A stretch of DNA of 64,000 nt from Reticulitermes lucifugus (taxonomy: Eukaryota; Arthropoda; Insecta; Blattodea; Rhinotermitidae), in the NCBI GenBank assembly GCA_026260175.1, contig JAKCWW010000529.1:1-64000 (forward strand), read 5' to 3'. Positions 47,191 through 58,695 of the stretch are shown one piece after another (the first letter of the stretch is position 1; each line of letters begins with the position of its first letter). Made by a program: the position numbers and the translations under genes. The notes under the pieces were generated by a model. It made no database searches, had not been told where the DNA came from, and saw nothing but the letters and a program-made list of their open reading frames with translations.

Positions 47191-48804
47191 ATTTCATTCT
47201 GTTGTCCCCTATTTCTTCATCCAATGCTTCCACACCAACACTCCTATAAAAATTCCTTTCTTGCTACTTCCCTTCCATCTTACCCTAATTTATATCTACG
47301 CGGCAAGTTCTATATGAACCGTACGGATCACGAAATTTATCGTTGTATTATGTTATGTAACATTCCCCGTTTCAGACTTAGCTTACTTCATTACTCCTAC
47401 AAACATATGTATCAGGAACGACAAAATGTAACTTTGAGCAAAGAGAAGCTTTATTCTGTGAAAACACCTTACAGCTCTCAGGTACAGTGGGCAAAACGTA
47501 AGTCAAAATTAGCAAATCTGAATTCAGCCAGGGGTGTGTATGTGTTATATCCCGGAATATCTCTAACCAAGTGATATATGTAAATGAGATGTGGATTTAA
47601 ATTCCAGTCCTCTAAAATACAACGCCATTTCAATTTCTATACAGGAGCGACTTGCTGTCTACGTCTTCATGTACGTTAAAATATCTATAAGAGAGAGCCA
47701 GCAAGACCATCCTAAACGATGGCCCCTATTCACCAATTCAAAAGCCTTAATACTTAATAAGTCTGGAAATTTTATCGTCACCGCTGGGATAACCCCAAAT
47801 CTTGTGAAATAAGTATTGTTTTCTGGAATATAAGAATCAAATCTTTTTACGCCATTATTTCTTTCAGCTTCTTCTTTTAAGATATATGCTTTAACCTTAT
47901 TCGCTGTCATGAATACCAGTTTCTAATATTCTTGAAGTATGATTTGCGATTTTCAAAAGCGAGGTCGCGTTTAAAGTCTGATTATATTAACACGTTTGTC
48001 TGTTCTGTTGGCTCATACCATCTCCAATATCTGATTGCGAGAGACAAAGGGTCACACGGTTCGTCGTCTTTCTAGTGGGAATTTCTATTTTTCAGGGAGA
48101 CGATGCGGAAATTTTCTGAATAATTTTACAAAGTAAGCAGAAGAGGCTTTCCACAGAATAGCTACTGACAAAAAATATATATTGAAAGCTGGTTTCTTAA
48201 GTTTGAAAGCTTTAAAATTCGTTGACATTTCTCGTTAGCCATTGAATACTTATTGTTAGGCTCTCACTTGTATCCATCACGATTTCCAAGTTTTAATGAA
48301 CAGAAATATTCACTAATCAAGTAGCCGATCCTCGGTAAAAGATTCTGCGGTTCTTACGGTTTGCATGTAATTATTTAATAGAATATATTACAGATATCGA
48401 AATTGAAATCAAAAACTATATACCCTTGCTTGTTAAAGTATTACGAATAAGTCGGAAGGCGAAACAACCTTTGGGTCTGGAAAACTGATGCTGTTTGTTG
48501 ACATTAATTTAAGGTTACATATTTTCGAATTTCATAGAAACGAATTATGAATATTTAATTGGAAAGCACTTTGAAGGAAAATGTGTTTTAAATAACTGAC
48601 CAGTCATTCACGCGAAAAGACTGAAAAGCTCATAAAGCATCTTAGAATATTGGGCGGTCAGACAGGATTGGAAACACATGAATCGAGTATTTCTTTGTAC
48701 ACATATGATTGTTAGGAATGTACTGTAATGCGACGATTGTGATCATCATGACCACAACGTGCTTACGTAACATTACAATTAAACAAGTGTAAAGCCGCTG
48801 AAGT
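47191..48804. other. AT-rich non-coding sequence, two doubtful frames
   Basis: A 116-codon plus frame (47224-47574) and an 83-codon minus frame (47910-47659) are open. The latter has a fairly protein-like composition (GVIPAVTIKFPDLLSIKAF). Neither is recognised and neither is bounded by convincing splice sites. Confidence 0.3.
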
Positions 48805-49030
48805 TTTTAAGCTTGTTGTTTAACGACGCTAACAATTACAGAGTTTATATAGAGTCGGTGATGAATGAATGAGCGTGGAGAACTGGAACAATGACACCGA
48901 CAAGAAAACCCCCAAAACTCGGAGACAGAACTGTCCCAGTGCTACTTGATCAAAGTAAAATCCCACATTGACTGGCCTGGTATTGAATCTGTCATGCAGT
49001 ATACACACCCGCCTTCGTTACAAAAAGAGA
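48805..49030 (+). repeat. 'TTTAACGACGCT' repeat, family D, longest copy
   Basis: It begins 'GTTGTTTAACGACGCTAAC', then 'GAGTTTATATAGAGTCGGTG', later 'GACAAGAAAACCCCCAAAAC' and 'TTGACTGGCCTGGTATTGAA'. I know this order from abundant cockroach repeats (TTTAACGACGCT, TTATTTAGCGTCGATG, AAAAACCCAACCAGG). Shorter heads of the same family lie at 38245 and 39190. No coding capacity. Confidence 0.6.
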
Positions 49031-49109
49031 GGTATCTCCGTGTAATGTAACATCGCGGTGCATTCACACTTTCTCGGCTATTCTAATAGCCTGATATCAT
49101 TTCACTCGA

Positions 49110-49570
49110 AGAACGCACTTTTATAGCGATTTAATGTCGCAGGAAATAAAAAAATACTTCGGTCTTCATGTAAAGTGCCCGATACTTTTTCCCGATTGAA
49201 AGAAAATTTGAAATTTTTCGACACATATATCCGTCTAATGGACCCGCGCTCATACACGAGGAGAGACGGACAAAGAGACGGACAGACTGTGACAGGCAAG
49301 GACAGACGGACGGACGGACGAACAGCCTCAAACCATTTCGGTCTAAGTGAGCGTGTTATGGCGATTTATTATCCTTGGTAACAACAAAATGTACTTAGGA
49401 CTTCATGAAAGTGTCCAGTATTTTTGTCCGATATTAACCAAATTTTCATTTTCCAGACATATTTACATAACAGCCTCCAATATTAAGTTTCACGGTAATC
49501 CGTCCAGTGGGAGCCGCGTTTATATATGCGTAGAGCCGAACGGACTGTTACGACGAAGGAAATAGGCCCT
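49110..49570 (+). repeat. Dispersed repeat, family C, with its tail present twice in tandem
   Basis: Two successive versions of the family C 3' part occur. The first (about 49120-49345) has 'CGGTCTTCATGTAAAGTGCC', 'CCGATTGAAAGAAAATTTG' and an expanded GACGGACA-type run. The second (about 49375-49565) has 'AGGACTTCATGAAAGTGTCC', 'CCGATATTAACCAAATTTTC', 'GTCCAGTGGGAGCCGCGTTT' and 'GCCGAACGGACTGTTACGAC'. The reference copy at 13150-13395 has one tail only. Either one insertion went into another, or the tail duplicated. Confidence 0.65.
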
Positions 49571-52215
49571 TTCCGTGACTATCTGAACGCGCTTAGAAAC
49601 CATCCCTTGAAACAGCCTGGAGAAATAATAGATGTTTTTCTACGAAAGAAAAAACGTAAAAATAAATTCTGTGGGTAGAGAGTAGATTTTTTATTGTTAC
49701 ATCAGTGGTCAATAATGTAACTACTGGACTTTTAAGTTTTAAATAATTATTTAACTAACCATTTGTTTACCACAAATAAAAACGTTATTCCTAAGGTTAA
49801 GTGTGATTACGTACTTAATGTTTTCTAGTCTCTTCATAAGGAAAATTGACGTGTGATTGACCTACTACATAATTATAAAAGATTATAGTTGTATATTCTA
49901 AGGATCATGAACATTAATTTACGTATATGTGTGCAAACTGACACTTGTGCTTTATATCTTTCCAAGCCTCGTTTCAACACACCGAGATTATGAAAATACA
50001 TGCTATATAACAAATCTCAAGCCCTTTTCATGTAATATTATTGGTTCCTGAAAATCGAATATTAAACGTACGAGAAATATAATAAAGAAGATCTTACTTT
50101 TTTATTTCTGTAATTTTGTAAATCTAAAAGACTCGGATTAATTCAAATTTGATATCAGGCTGATGTATCTGGAATAAATGACTTTATGAGCGAAAAAACC
50201 AAGCTTGACACTCTCACTCATCTCTTGGTTTTATACTTTATGTCTTATAGCGTAAATCCAGCAGGAAATTTGCAAGCCCAAACTTTAACTAAAATGTAAT
50301 GGATGTGTGTTTAATTACTCCAGCACTAAATTTGAACTCTGTCGCGTTACAACATTAAGTATCAGCAGGCCTCTGTGGGCGGTGACATACTAAAAGCCTG
50401 TTTAAACACACGACTCCTGACTGGTAACGTCACACCATACTTCTTTGACTGAACAACCATTTCTTCTTTGTGTGGTAAGTGCCTTTCTCTCTGCTGATAA
50501 AATGCGTATGGTGATGCAACCTATTCCGTGAGCTCCAAGCTCTCTTGAAATTTTGTGTCACTTAAGGATGTCTACACAAATTATGCAGTAACTGAAGCGT
50601 AACTTCGAAACTGCTCTCTTTCCCGGAGTGTCAAGCTACCGACTGACAAGAATATGGAAGAGGCAATGGACCAAGAGAATAAATGGCAGCGATTCTCTCC
50701 TGCATCCTAACACATGGCGGACCGTGCGTGAAGTTTAAACAAGGCAACCCAAATGAAACAGACAACTGTAGGGTTTGGTCCTTAACTGTCTCTCAGAGAA
50801 ACGAGCTTGGGGAAGATCAACGGACTTGTTCAGCTGCATTTCACTGCCGTCTCCACAAAATAACCACATTACATATTATCCTGAGGTGATTAAATACTGT
50901 ACACATCCTCACATAATTAAAAATAATTGTCTTTCTAAACTTACGAGACAAGAGCGCGTTGTCCTGCAATCGAAGGCATCCTTTCCTGGGCCTTAAACTG
51001 TCAGTCTCATATCAGATATCATCCTTTGTTACTAATCTCGTAATCACGTAACTTGAAAGTTCTCCTTCCTCTTGCTGCTGAAATTGCTTTATATAACGAA
51101 TTCACATTTTCCGCTAACACAGCAGGTAATGATGGATTGTTTGGCGTCGCATTGTCTTACGGTCGCGACGCGTCCCCGGGCGAAAGATCACCATAACTAA
51201 GATGTCCAACGAGCAGTGCCTAATCTATGTGGATATCACACACACTGCTACGATCATGTTGTCGGATTTATCAACCACTGGCATATTTACGGAAAATAAT
51301 CTTCTGACATTGTAGACAAACCTCGTATGTGTTACGGGGAAAAATATTCGTTACCAGCTCTCAGAAACCAGTCAAACACAATTCGAACTTTAATAAAGTA
51401 ATAATAATAGTAATAAAAATAATGAAAATAATAATACAATTTAACAGTTGAGTTTCAAACACATTTCTTTGATATAATACTTGCCAGCTTTGACATACAT
51501 CACAGAATGACAAGGCGCTATTTCCTGCCACATCCTATAAATTGGCGCCCCTGTAATAGAGGACAGGTGATTCTATTATGAGGTAGGACAAATATTTGAT
51601 TTATATTAGTTGTGGCTTTTGTGATATATATTTAATTAGGATCATTCATTAACGGTTCGTACACGTTTCTAACATAGTGTGTGTTTCAGAACTTTTGTAA
51701 GGATTCGATTAGGAATTTCCGACATAAAATAGAGTGGCCGTCAAAACATCGTAACTGCGCGGACTTAGAAATATCTTTATCTGCACTGAGTTGTAAGGTT
51801 AAAATGGCATATACGTACCAACGGAGATGTCTAATATTAAAATTAAGATAATCAAGTGTGATTACAAGCGATTTCGTTGTAATAGATGACAGTTTTGATA
51901 TGTGCAAGCGAAATAAAGCAAAAGTCAAAATTTCCATCATGCAATGTATAATTTGATAAGTTTTATCACGTCATATTTCTTTATGACCGCTCTCACACAG
52001 GGCGCTACTTGTGGTACAATTTTAATGCGATGGCACTGCGATGACGATAGGACACTTAAGACAGGAGATGGGCCTAGCACACTAGAGACGATCCAGCACT
52101 GCTTCAGTGTGAACACATCATAAACTGTAAGAGAGACAATACTTGAGTGTCCATAAAATTAAGCTTACGTTATATTTATACCCATTAGAGTATATTTATA
52201 AATAAATTATCTTAC
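49571..52215. other. AT-rich sequence, possible intron
   Basis: About 2.6 kb contains no recognised repeat. It includes (AAT)n near 51398-51435 and a short GC-rich patch 'GGTCGCGACGCGTCCCCGGG' at 51162-51180. A minus frame at 51940-51686 (84 codons, including SAQLRCFDGHSILCRKFL) could be a further exon of the gene carrying 52216-52539, but good splice sites were not found. Confidence 0.35.
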
Positions 52216-52539
52216 CTGATCCATTTCATACTTTTCCGATATTTCCAACACTAGATAACTTTTATCCATTCTTGCACAACCAGGTTCTTTCCAGTCATAA
52301 AAAATGGAGTGTCCCGCAACAAGTTCAAAGAGGTTAATATTATCTTCCTTACTCATGCTTACATAACCTAAAACAGCACTGTAATGGCCGTGATAATTTC
52401 GCCATCTGTGGCACAGATCATACATCTGTGGCGATCTGTTCACGACTGAGCGACAGACGACACAGAATGCCGAGTCTTCACGGATCATATTGGCGCATTG
52501 TGAAAATATCGTTTTCGTGACTTCTTCAGTAAGCAAGTC
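52216..52539 (-). CDS. Internal coding exon (108 codons) of an unidentified protein
   Basis: This is the best host coding candidate in the window. On the minus strand the 324-bp segment is fully open, begins right after an in-frame TAG that forms the acceptor (CATTTCAAATAG), and ends at a near-consensus donor CAG|GTAAGA (52215-52210). It is phase 0 at both ends. The translation is not low-complexity and contains NMIREDSAFCVVCRSVVNRS, PQMYDLCHRWRNYHGHYSAV, INLFELVAGHSIFYDWKEPG and SYLVLEISEKYEMDQ. Four cysteines and three histidines fall within about 40 residues, which could mean metal binding but shows no known zinc-finger spacing. I do not recognise the family. Its neighbours are AT-rich non-coding DNA, so flanking exons are probably kilobases away. 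Confidence 0.65.
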
Positions 52540-53044
52540 CTATTTGAAATGAGCGATAGAGTTGTAGGCTAATTGTATTGCCATTATATCTTAGGCAGTG
52601 TCTAGTATGAGAGCCTCCTATAAATTTTAACGACAATAAATATAAAAGACTTAAGAACTGCTTCCTGTTCCAAAGTTACGTCATTATATAAACTAATTAT
52701 AATTAGTTTATTTAATGACGTATTAAAGATAATTATCTTAGTGTTAAGTAATACTGAATAAGAAACACCAGAAATCCAATGAAGCACCTCCATTTGGCAG
52801 ATAAACATGGAATCAATTTGTTCATGGCCGAAGAGTACGTGTTATGATGTGCATCAGAACGTCATAAAATATAATATTCTGCTCGACTTTTGCAGCCAAC
52901 TGGAAGGAAATCTGATTATTGCGTGTAGTGCTCGGTAGAGTTTACTGAATTCTTATATTACCGGTTTGTGCAGCGAATCCTGTAAAAAGAATAAGATGTG
53001 GGGTACATTGATATTGACGTAATTGCTCTTCTCAATAAAGTAGT
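52540..53044. other. AT-rich sequence containing a long palindrome
   Basis: This is the upstream flank of the 108-codon exon. Apart from the palindrome at 52677-52722, nothing was recognised. Confidence 0.4.
52677..52722. repeat. 46-bp near-perfect palindrome (cruciform-capable)
   Basis: The two 23-base arms, TACGTCATTATATAAACTAA-TTA and its inverted partner, meet without a spacer and differ at one position. The outer ends carry TACGTCA/TGACGTA. The symmetry does not extend further outward. Confidence 0.9.
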
Positions 53045-53303
53045 TCCTTTCTCTGTGGCGTAAAATTCCAAATCCAGCCTAGGCCGCCTCATTTTGAGGT
53101 ATCAAAATCATACACAATTAGACATACACAGCCGGTAAGACTCTCCTGAACGACTTTTAACCTAGTTGCAGAAGCGGCTACCTACACAACAAACAACAAA
53201 CAGAAGAGACGAACATCCATGCCTTCAGGAGATTCGAACTCGTGATCCCAGCAATTAAGGGGCTTCAGACCTACACCTTAGACCGAATGACTACCGGATT
53301 GTC
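53045..53303 (-). repeat. tRNA-derived SINE, family A (minus copy)
   Basis: The reverse complement gives the head 'GGTCTAAGGTGTAGGTCTGA', box B 'GAGTTCGAATC' (53241-53231), then 'GAGAGTCTTACCGGCTGTG', 'TATGTCTAATTGTGTATG' and 'TGAGGCGGCCTAGGCTGG', ending with 'ACGCCACAGAGAAAGG'. Block order is the same as in the plus copy at 46367-46630, with small indels between them. Confidence 0.82.
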
Positions 53304-56300
53304 TATTCAGTCACTCCTATAATCAAAACGCCTACATATTCGGCTATGAGAGTGTTAAAATAATTACTCGAACACAGCAGCTGATAGGGCCTACTTCCTT
53401 TGCATGTCGCTGTATGTCCCCTAAAAAATGGCAGGCTCAGTGTAATGAAGGACAATCAGTGACTTATAAGGAGACTCACAAAAATGGGCTTCCAGAACAA
53501 CCAAAATTCCACCAACGTTCACTAAAAATTGAACAAATAAACGACTCTTTAATGCTGCGGTCATATTACTGTCAGCTGAACACGTTGCGGGCAACACATA
53601 AGCATCAGATCCAACTAATTGAATCAATTATATTGAATCCTGCACGGAAAATATAAGTTCCTTGGCAGGTCAATAAATCTCCTCCTTTTACAGAGTCAAA
53701 AGCTATATCAGTATTATTCACTCTACTAGACCCACTCCTAATCCAGGTATGCCTGGTGCCTACTTTCACATCCTGTTTCTTCAAGATCTACTTTAATTAA
53801 TGTAATCCTCGAATTTAGACTTGTCTTCCAACAGATATTTTTACTCCTGAGTTTCTAACCACATACACTTTCCTCATTTCAGTGTGTTGCACCAAATTCA
53901 TGATGGATATAGGTGCCTAAATTAAATTCTTTGAACATGTTTTTGTGTGTACCTACCTTCTTTTACCTGCGAAACTTATATTAAAACTCTACGTATCGTC
54001 CAGCTACTAAAAGAATCAGACGACTCTTCTGAATACTGCCATATTTTATTTATTTATTTAAAACACATTTTAGTGGTATTTACGATGTACTAAAATATCT
54101 CCCAAGTGATCTCTGACCTTCTGGTCTTTCGCATGAAACTTTTCATATACTTCTTAACTCTCAGACAGATCCCGCAATTCAAGTTTATCGACGTCCGTAG
54201 AGTACGTTTAGAAATAAAGATTGAATTGACAGCCATGAGGAACAAATTATGCTTTCTTATTAATATGTACTTTTTGCAAGAAACATGGACACCCTAAAAT
54301 CTCTCTCCAAATCAACATAGATGCCGTTTTTATACCTACAAAAATAATTAAAATTAGTCTAATGGCATAACTCTTTCCAGAATTTTATATACTGTTTTTA
54401 TTCTAAGCGAGAGTAGTTGAAGCGTAATTCTGTAGCAAACATTCGTGGGGCTACTAGAATTACCATGCTGTGTTTATTGGCTTACACGTGTGCCCATTAC
54501 AGTTGGGATGTTCGTAGAGGTTTTTATGTTTTTTACATGTGTCAAAGTTTTTGCCACATTTCGCAGGACTAAAAGTACAGTTGGAAAAGTTGCTATTCCT
54601 CCATGCAGTGGGGGAACTGATCGGTAGCTGGGGTGGCGCTTTGTGTCAGGGCTGATGGAGAGAGAACAATGTTATCCGAGGCCCGTGGGAACCAGCAGTG
54701 GCTACAGGGATCAATGTGAAAGTCCGCAAAACAACCAGGGGCTCTCAAAACTGCCTATTCTTAAGGGAATACGGTAGAAAAAATTTGGTTTGCGAACGCG
54801 ATTGTCAAGATTTACAGAGAACTGAAGCATAAATATGTGCTAATATTAGAGCCGAAGGGCGTTAGTCAGGGTGGTGACTAGGCCACAGACTGGATGGAAG
54901 AGACTCAGGACTTCATTCCATGTGAGGACAGACATCTTCAGTTCACCACCACATCCGGAACGGCCTGACACCAGAGTCACTTATCAACAGACACAAAGTC
55001 TCTTTCACTGGGAATACTGCGACAGGGGCGGGAAGCTAGCAGTCACGACTGGCCCTGAGGTAAAGAATGTGTGAGACTATACATCTACTGCCACACAGAT
55101 CTTCACGATATGGTGCTTAATGAACAAAGAACAAGAACAACGTTACGTCCCTTCATTTTACAAACTAAGTATAACATTTTTTCCGACGCTGAAAATCACG
55201 AAACATTGTGATTATTTGTGACTCAAGAACAAGACTCAAGACACACACTCACGTTACTTACAAATATATTTTGGTGACAGCAGATTCGAAGACGAGCATG
55301 AATAGACACCTGAATATAGCAGTGCATTACTAACCAATCTTCTTCTTTAAGGGTCATATACCTCGGCTCATATACGGGCTATACTTATTTCGAATCCTTT
55401 TAGTACAGGGATGATGCTTACTTGTTATAAGCAAGTGATACAATATACTTTCACGCCCCTCTACGTTCACGGAACGTAATCATTCCAAATGTGGCCCATT
55501 TTTTAAAAGGCTATGGTGTAAAAACCAAAGTAAAAGACAATGACCGAATGACTAATTAAGCATGCTACAACGAACTAGCGTTCAGTGAAATCAAGCGACA
55601 AATAGGACACAAATTCTTTGAATGAAACAAAATTATATCTGAATGAATACGCCTAATGAAAGATACGGAACTACAAAAACTAACTAAAAGATAACCGAAA
55701 GGAAAACGCACTTGTAACACTTTACACAATATTAGGAAGGAAGCTCTAGTACTTTTCACTAATAAAAAGATTGGTATAGTGTAAAAACAACACACTGTAG
55801 TGAAAAATTAAGACTAACATATGGATCCTAGAGAAGGGTAAAAATGTATGTTAAACTACTGTACATATTTACGTTTGTGAAATGTATTGCAAAACTTAAT
55901 ACAGAAAACCATCCATTAATAAAAGAAGAACCATGAATTGCCAAGTGCTGGAGAGAGTTTACTAGAAGGGTTTTTAAAATAATTTACCGTTTTGTATTTG
56001 TGATACTTATTATAACAATTTATTAATGAATATAAGTATTAATAAAAAGACAATGAATAGTGAAGTGACGACATTGATCCACTAAAGGGTGAAAAAGTAA
56101 TTTAAAAATAGATTTCAAGTGATATTAATTATAAAGTTTAATACAAAATAAGGAAATGTGACAAGAGTCAGAAAAATATAAACTTGCACTTCACTAATTT
56201 TATGCTTGTGTTTGTGAGATGCCTTAGATTACCGGTAAACACTCGTGTAACCACACAACAACAAAGCCTGTTTTACTATTGACACAGTGATGCACTGACT

Positions 56301-57167
56301 GTGACGACTTAGCCTGATACGCTTGCATCTGCACACAGGGGTACAGCTAACGAAATAACAAGTTTGCTAATGGTATATTCAGCGACGTAGTATATATACA
56401 GATTTTACCAAGTCTTCTTTACTCTCAAATATCATATGGTTTCACGGTACAAGTATGAACGTAATTTTGTTTAGGTCCACTATAGTACGGCTTTCATTGC
56501 CCCGATTTTTCGAATCTCACAAATGCTAGATATCTTTTATGTGTAAGCAGGTGTATTGTAAAATCCATATGCACATAAATGTGCCCTGTATTTGATAAGT
56601 CTGTATTAATGTTTTCTCAAGTGATCGTTTAAAGAGTAATCATAAACACTGAAAATATGCATTCAGTGGCTTACAGCCACATTTTTCCTTGAATCTTCAA
56701 CTGCTCGTAATACTATGCTCCTTAATTAAACTAGACTATCATACAGTTATACAACACGCTTCGCCATTGTATATGGCGGTACAGTTAACTGAGTGACATG
56801 TTTGGCAGCGGGGTGGGCAACTTCTATTCGATTTGCAGCAAGGAGAGAGATTTTTCTTTTCGAGTTAAATCACTTTGATTAATCAATGTGCCCTGTGACT
56901 CAAATTTTGTTAGAGAGGTCTCTTTTACGGTGCTCGAAATACTGAAAATAATCACTTTCGGCTCATACAAAAGTGTAACCTAACCCAGCCCCGATTCTGA
57001 CCTCTTTCCTACGGAATTTTAATTTACAGCATCATCGCTATACAATCCTGGTTCATAGACCTTTTATGTCGATTTAATTTTACGAACTTTAATAATATAT
57101 ACCTAGTGGTTCCATAAAAATAAATCATAAAGTCGCATCTGCCATCAAAATACGACGCAAAAGCCTC
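53304..57167. other. Mostly AT-rich sequence; GC-richer segment at 54590-55080
   Basis: The segment 54590-55080 is clearly richer in G and C than its surroundings and has a partly open plus frame (54871-55074), but no protein, tRNA-like or repeated element was recognised. It may be a decayed repeat. An 80-codon plus frame at 53414-53656 and a 63-codon one at 54106-54297 are also unassigned. The rest is AT-rich. Confidence 0.35.
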
Positions 57168-57205
57168 TGTGTGTGTGTGCTTGTGCGTGTGTGCTCGCGC
57201 GCGCA
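57168..57205. repeat. Alternating purine-pyrimidine tract, (TG)n/(CG)n
   Basis: TGTGTGTGTGTGC is followed by TTGTGCGTGTGTGC and TCGCGCGCGCA, an almost unbroken alternation of purines and pyrimidines over 38 bp including a (CG)4 core. Such sequence is the classic Z-DNA former. It may simply be a compound microsatellite. Confidence 0.9.
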
Positions 57206-58035
57206 GAGTGAGAAAGAAAGACACATCAGCTACTCAAAATGATCCAAGAGTAAATCTGCTAAAGAGGGAGAAGTAAACAGGTTTTGAAGAACATAAAGGG
57301 GCACTGGCTTTTATTGGTCTTTCGTTGATCACTAAGCAAGCAATCCGACGGTGAGTAGACGTGCGTTCTCAACGGCTCGTAAATCGAGTAGATCCTGATT
57401 TCGGCGAGATGCACTGTAACGTTAAGTATGAAATACAAGTCCGACTGATAAAAACTTTAATCAGAAGAAGCAGTTGCATCTTGCTGCTGATTTTAGGATA
57501 TACTCACAACATATCTTTGAGCTACATTCCGTACTTTCTATGATATTCACCATTACAGTAAAAGGTAAAGTTGCCCCTGAGCTTAAACATTGTAGGCAAA
57601 TGGGGAGTGGAGATAAAGGTCCACTCATTCTAGACAGCAGTATCAGATGGAATTGAGTGGCCAATCTCAGATTTTAACCGGTTATTTTCCAGAGTAATTA
57701 GCCTTCGGTATTAACTCGATAGGTTCTGAACGTGGTAATGTGGTGGCGCAGTGAAAATTTCCTTTACGGAACGTAATTTGAAACACTACCAACAAGAGCA
57801 TATTGAACCACGTTAATAGGGCAGTTATTCACGGAGGCAATACACGAATCTGAGCTGGCGCAAGGTTAATTTTTAAAACAGACATTACGATTTCTGCTTC
57901 TAATATTACCTTTGGTCTATAAGCCAGGGTTAAAACAAACTTCACAACATGGTGACAGTGCAGATAAGTCTACATGTCACTCAGACGTTTTTAGAATTTT
58001 TCAAACTCGGTTTTAATTCTACTCGATTTGACCGG
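57206..58035. other. Non-coding sequence
   Basis: Only short overlapping frames are present, for example 57361-57543 (+) and 57664-57461 (-). No recognised element. Confidence 0.35.
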
Positions 58036-58695
58036 AAAATAAACCAATAATATACACTATATTACTTTATTTGTTTTCGATCGAATGTGCTGAGGTTCAT
58101 TCAACTATCATCAGGAATCAGTTCAATATGTCATGAAGTTTACAAAATCATTACATGCTCACTGCTTAATCTATATATAAAATTTTGGTGATTATAAAAT
58201 ATTAAAAACCTAAAACTGCAGTGTAATGTTAATCAGTTACTAACTGACAGAACTGTACTCCAGTACAGCAAGCGACAGAAAGACTCTTCCCACGCCGTTA
58301 AGGAAACATACTGCCTATTAACGTCGCAAAAGGCTAAAGTTCAAATTACACTGCGTCATCACGAGGAGTTGTACCCGACCAATCACCAATTTCGAAGGTA
58401 CCGTTGGGCTGTACTCATTTACTTACACCTGTAAATTGCTTAGACTTAAACACATTCCGCTAGAGCATTAATCAGTCCTGTTAGTTGGGAAATCAATATA
58501 CATTACACTGCGATTATACGTTTCTAATATTTGCTATACCATTATCATTTTATATTTGGATTTTAATATTGTGTATGTAATGTTCTTGTAATCTTCATGA
58601 CCTATTGAACTGATCCCTGATAATGATTGAAAGAACCGCAACATGTCCGATCGAAAATAATAAATGAACTAATATAGTGAATAATGGTTTATTTT
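58036..58695. mobile_element. MITE-like element with long imperfect terminal inverted repeats
   Basis: The left end, AAAATAAACCAATAATATAC..., and the reverse complement of the right end, AAAATAAACCATTATTCAC..., match for at least 125 bp with scattered mismatches and small indels. Shared blocks include ACTATATTA, TTTTCGATCG, TCAGTTCAATA.GTCATGAAG and CATTACAT. Weaker similarity continues inward to about 58230 on the left and 58490 on the right (GCAGTGTAATGT on both arms). The roughly 660-bp element has no long open frame, so it would be non-autonomous. I could not identify a convincing target-site duplication and therefore cannot name the transposase superfamily. A foldback structure formed by two diverged, oppositely oriented copies of one repeat is the main alternative. 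Confidence 0.75.

Noticed and set aside
46790-47317. 175-codon frame on + (and 121-codon frame on -)
   Set aside because: Both run through 294 unknown bases inside a SINE; the frames are an artefact of the gap.
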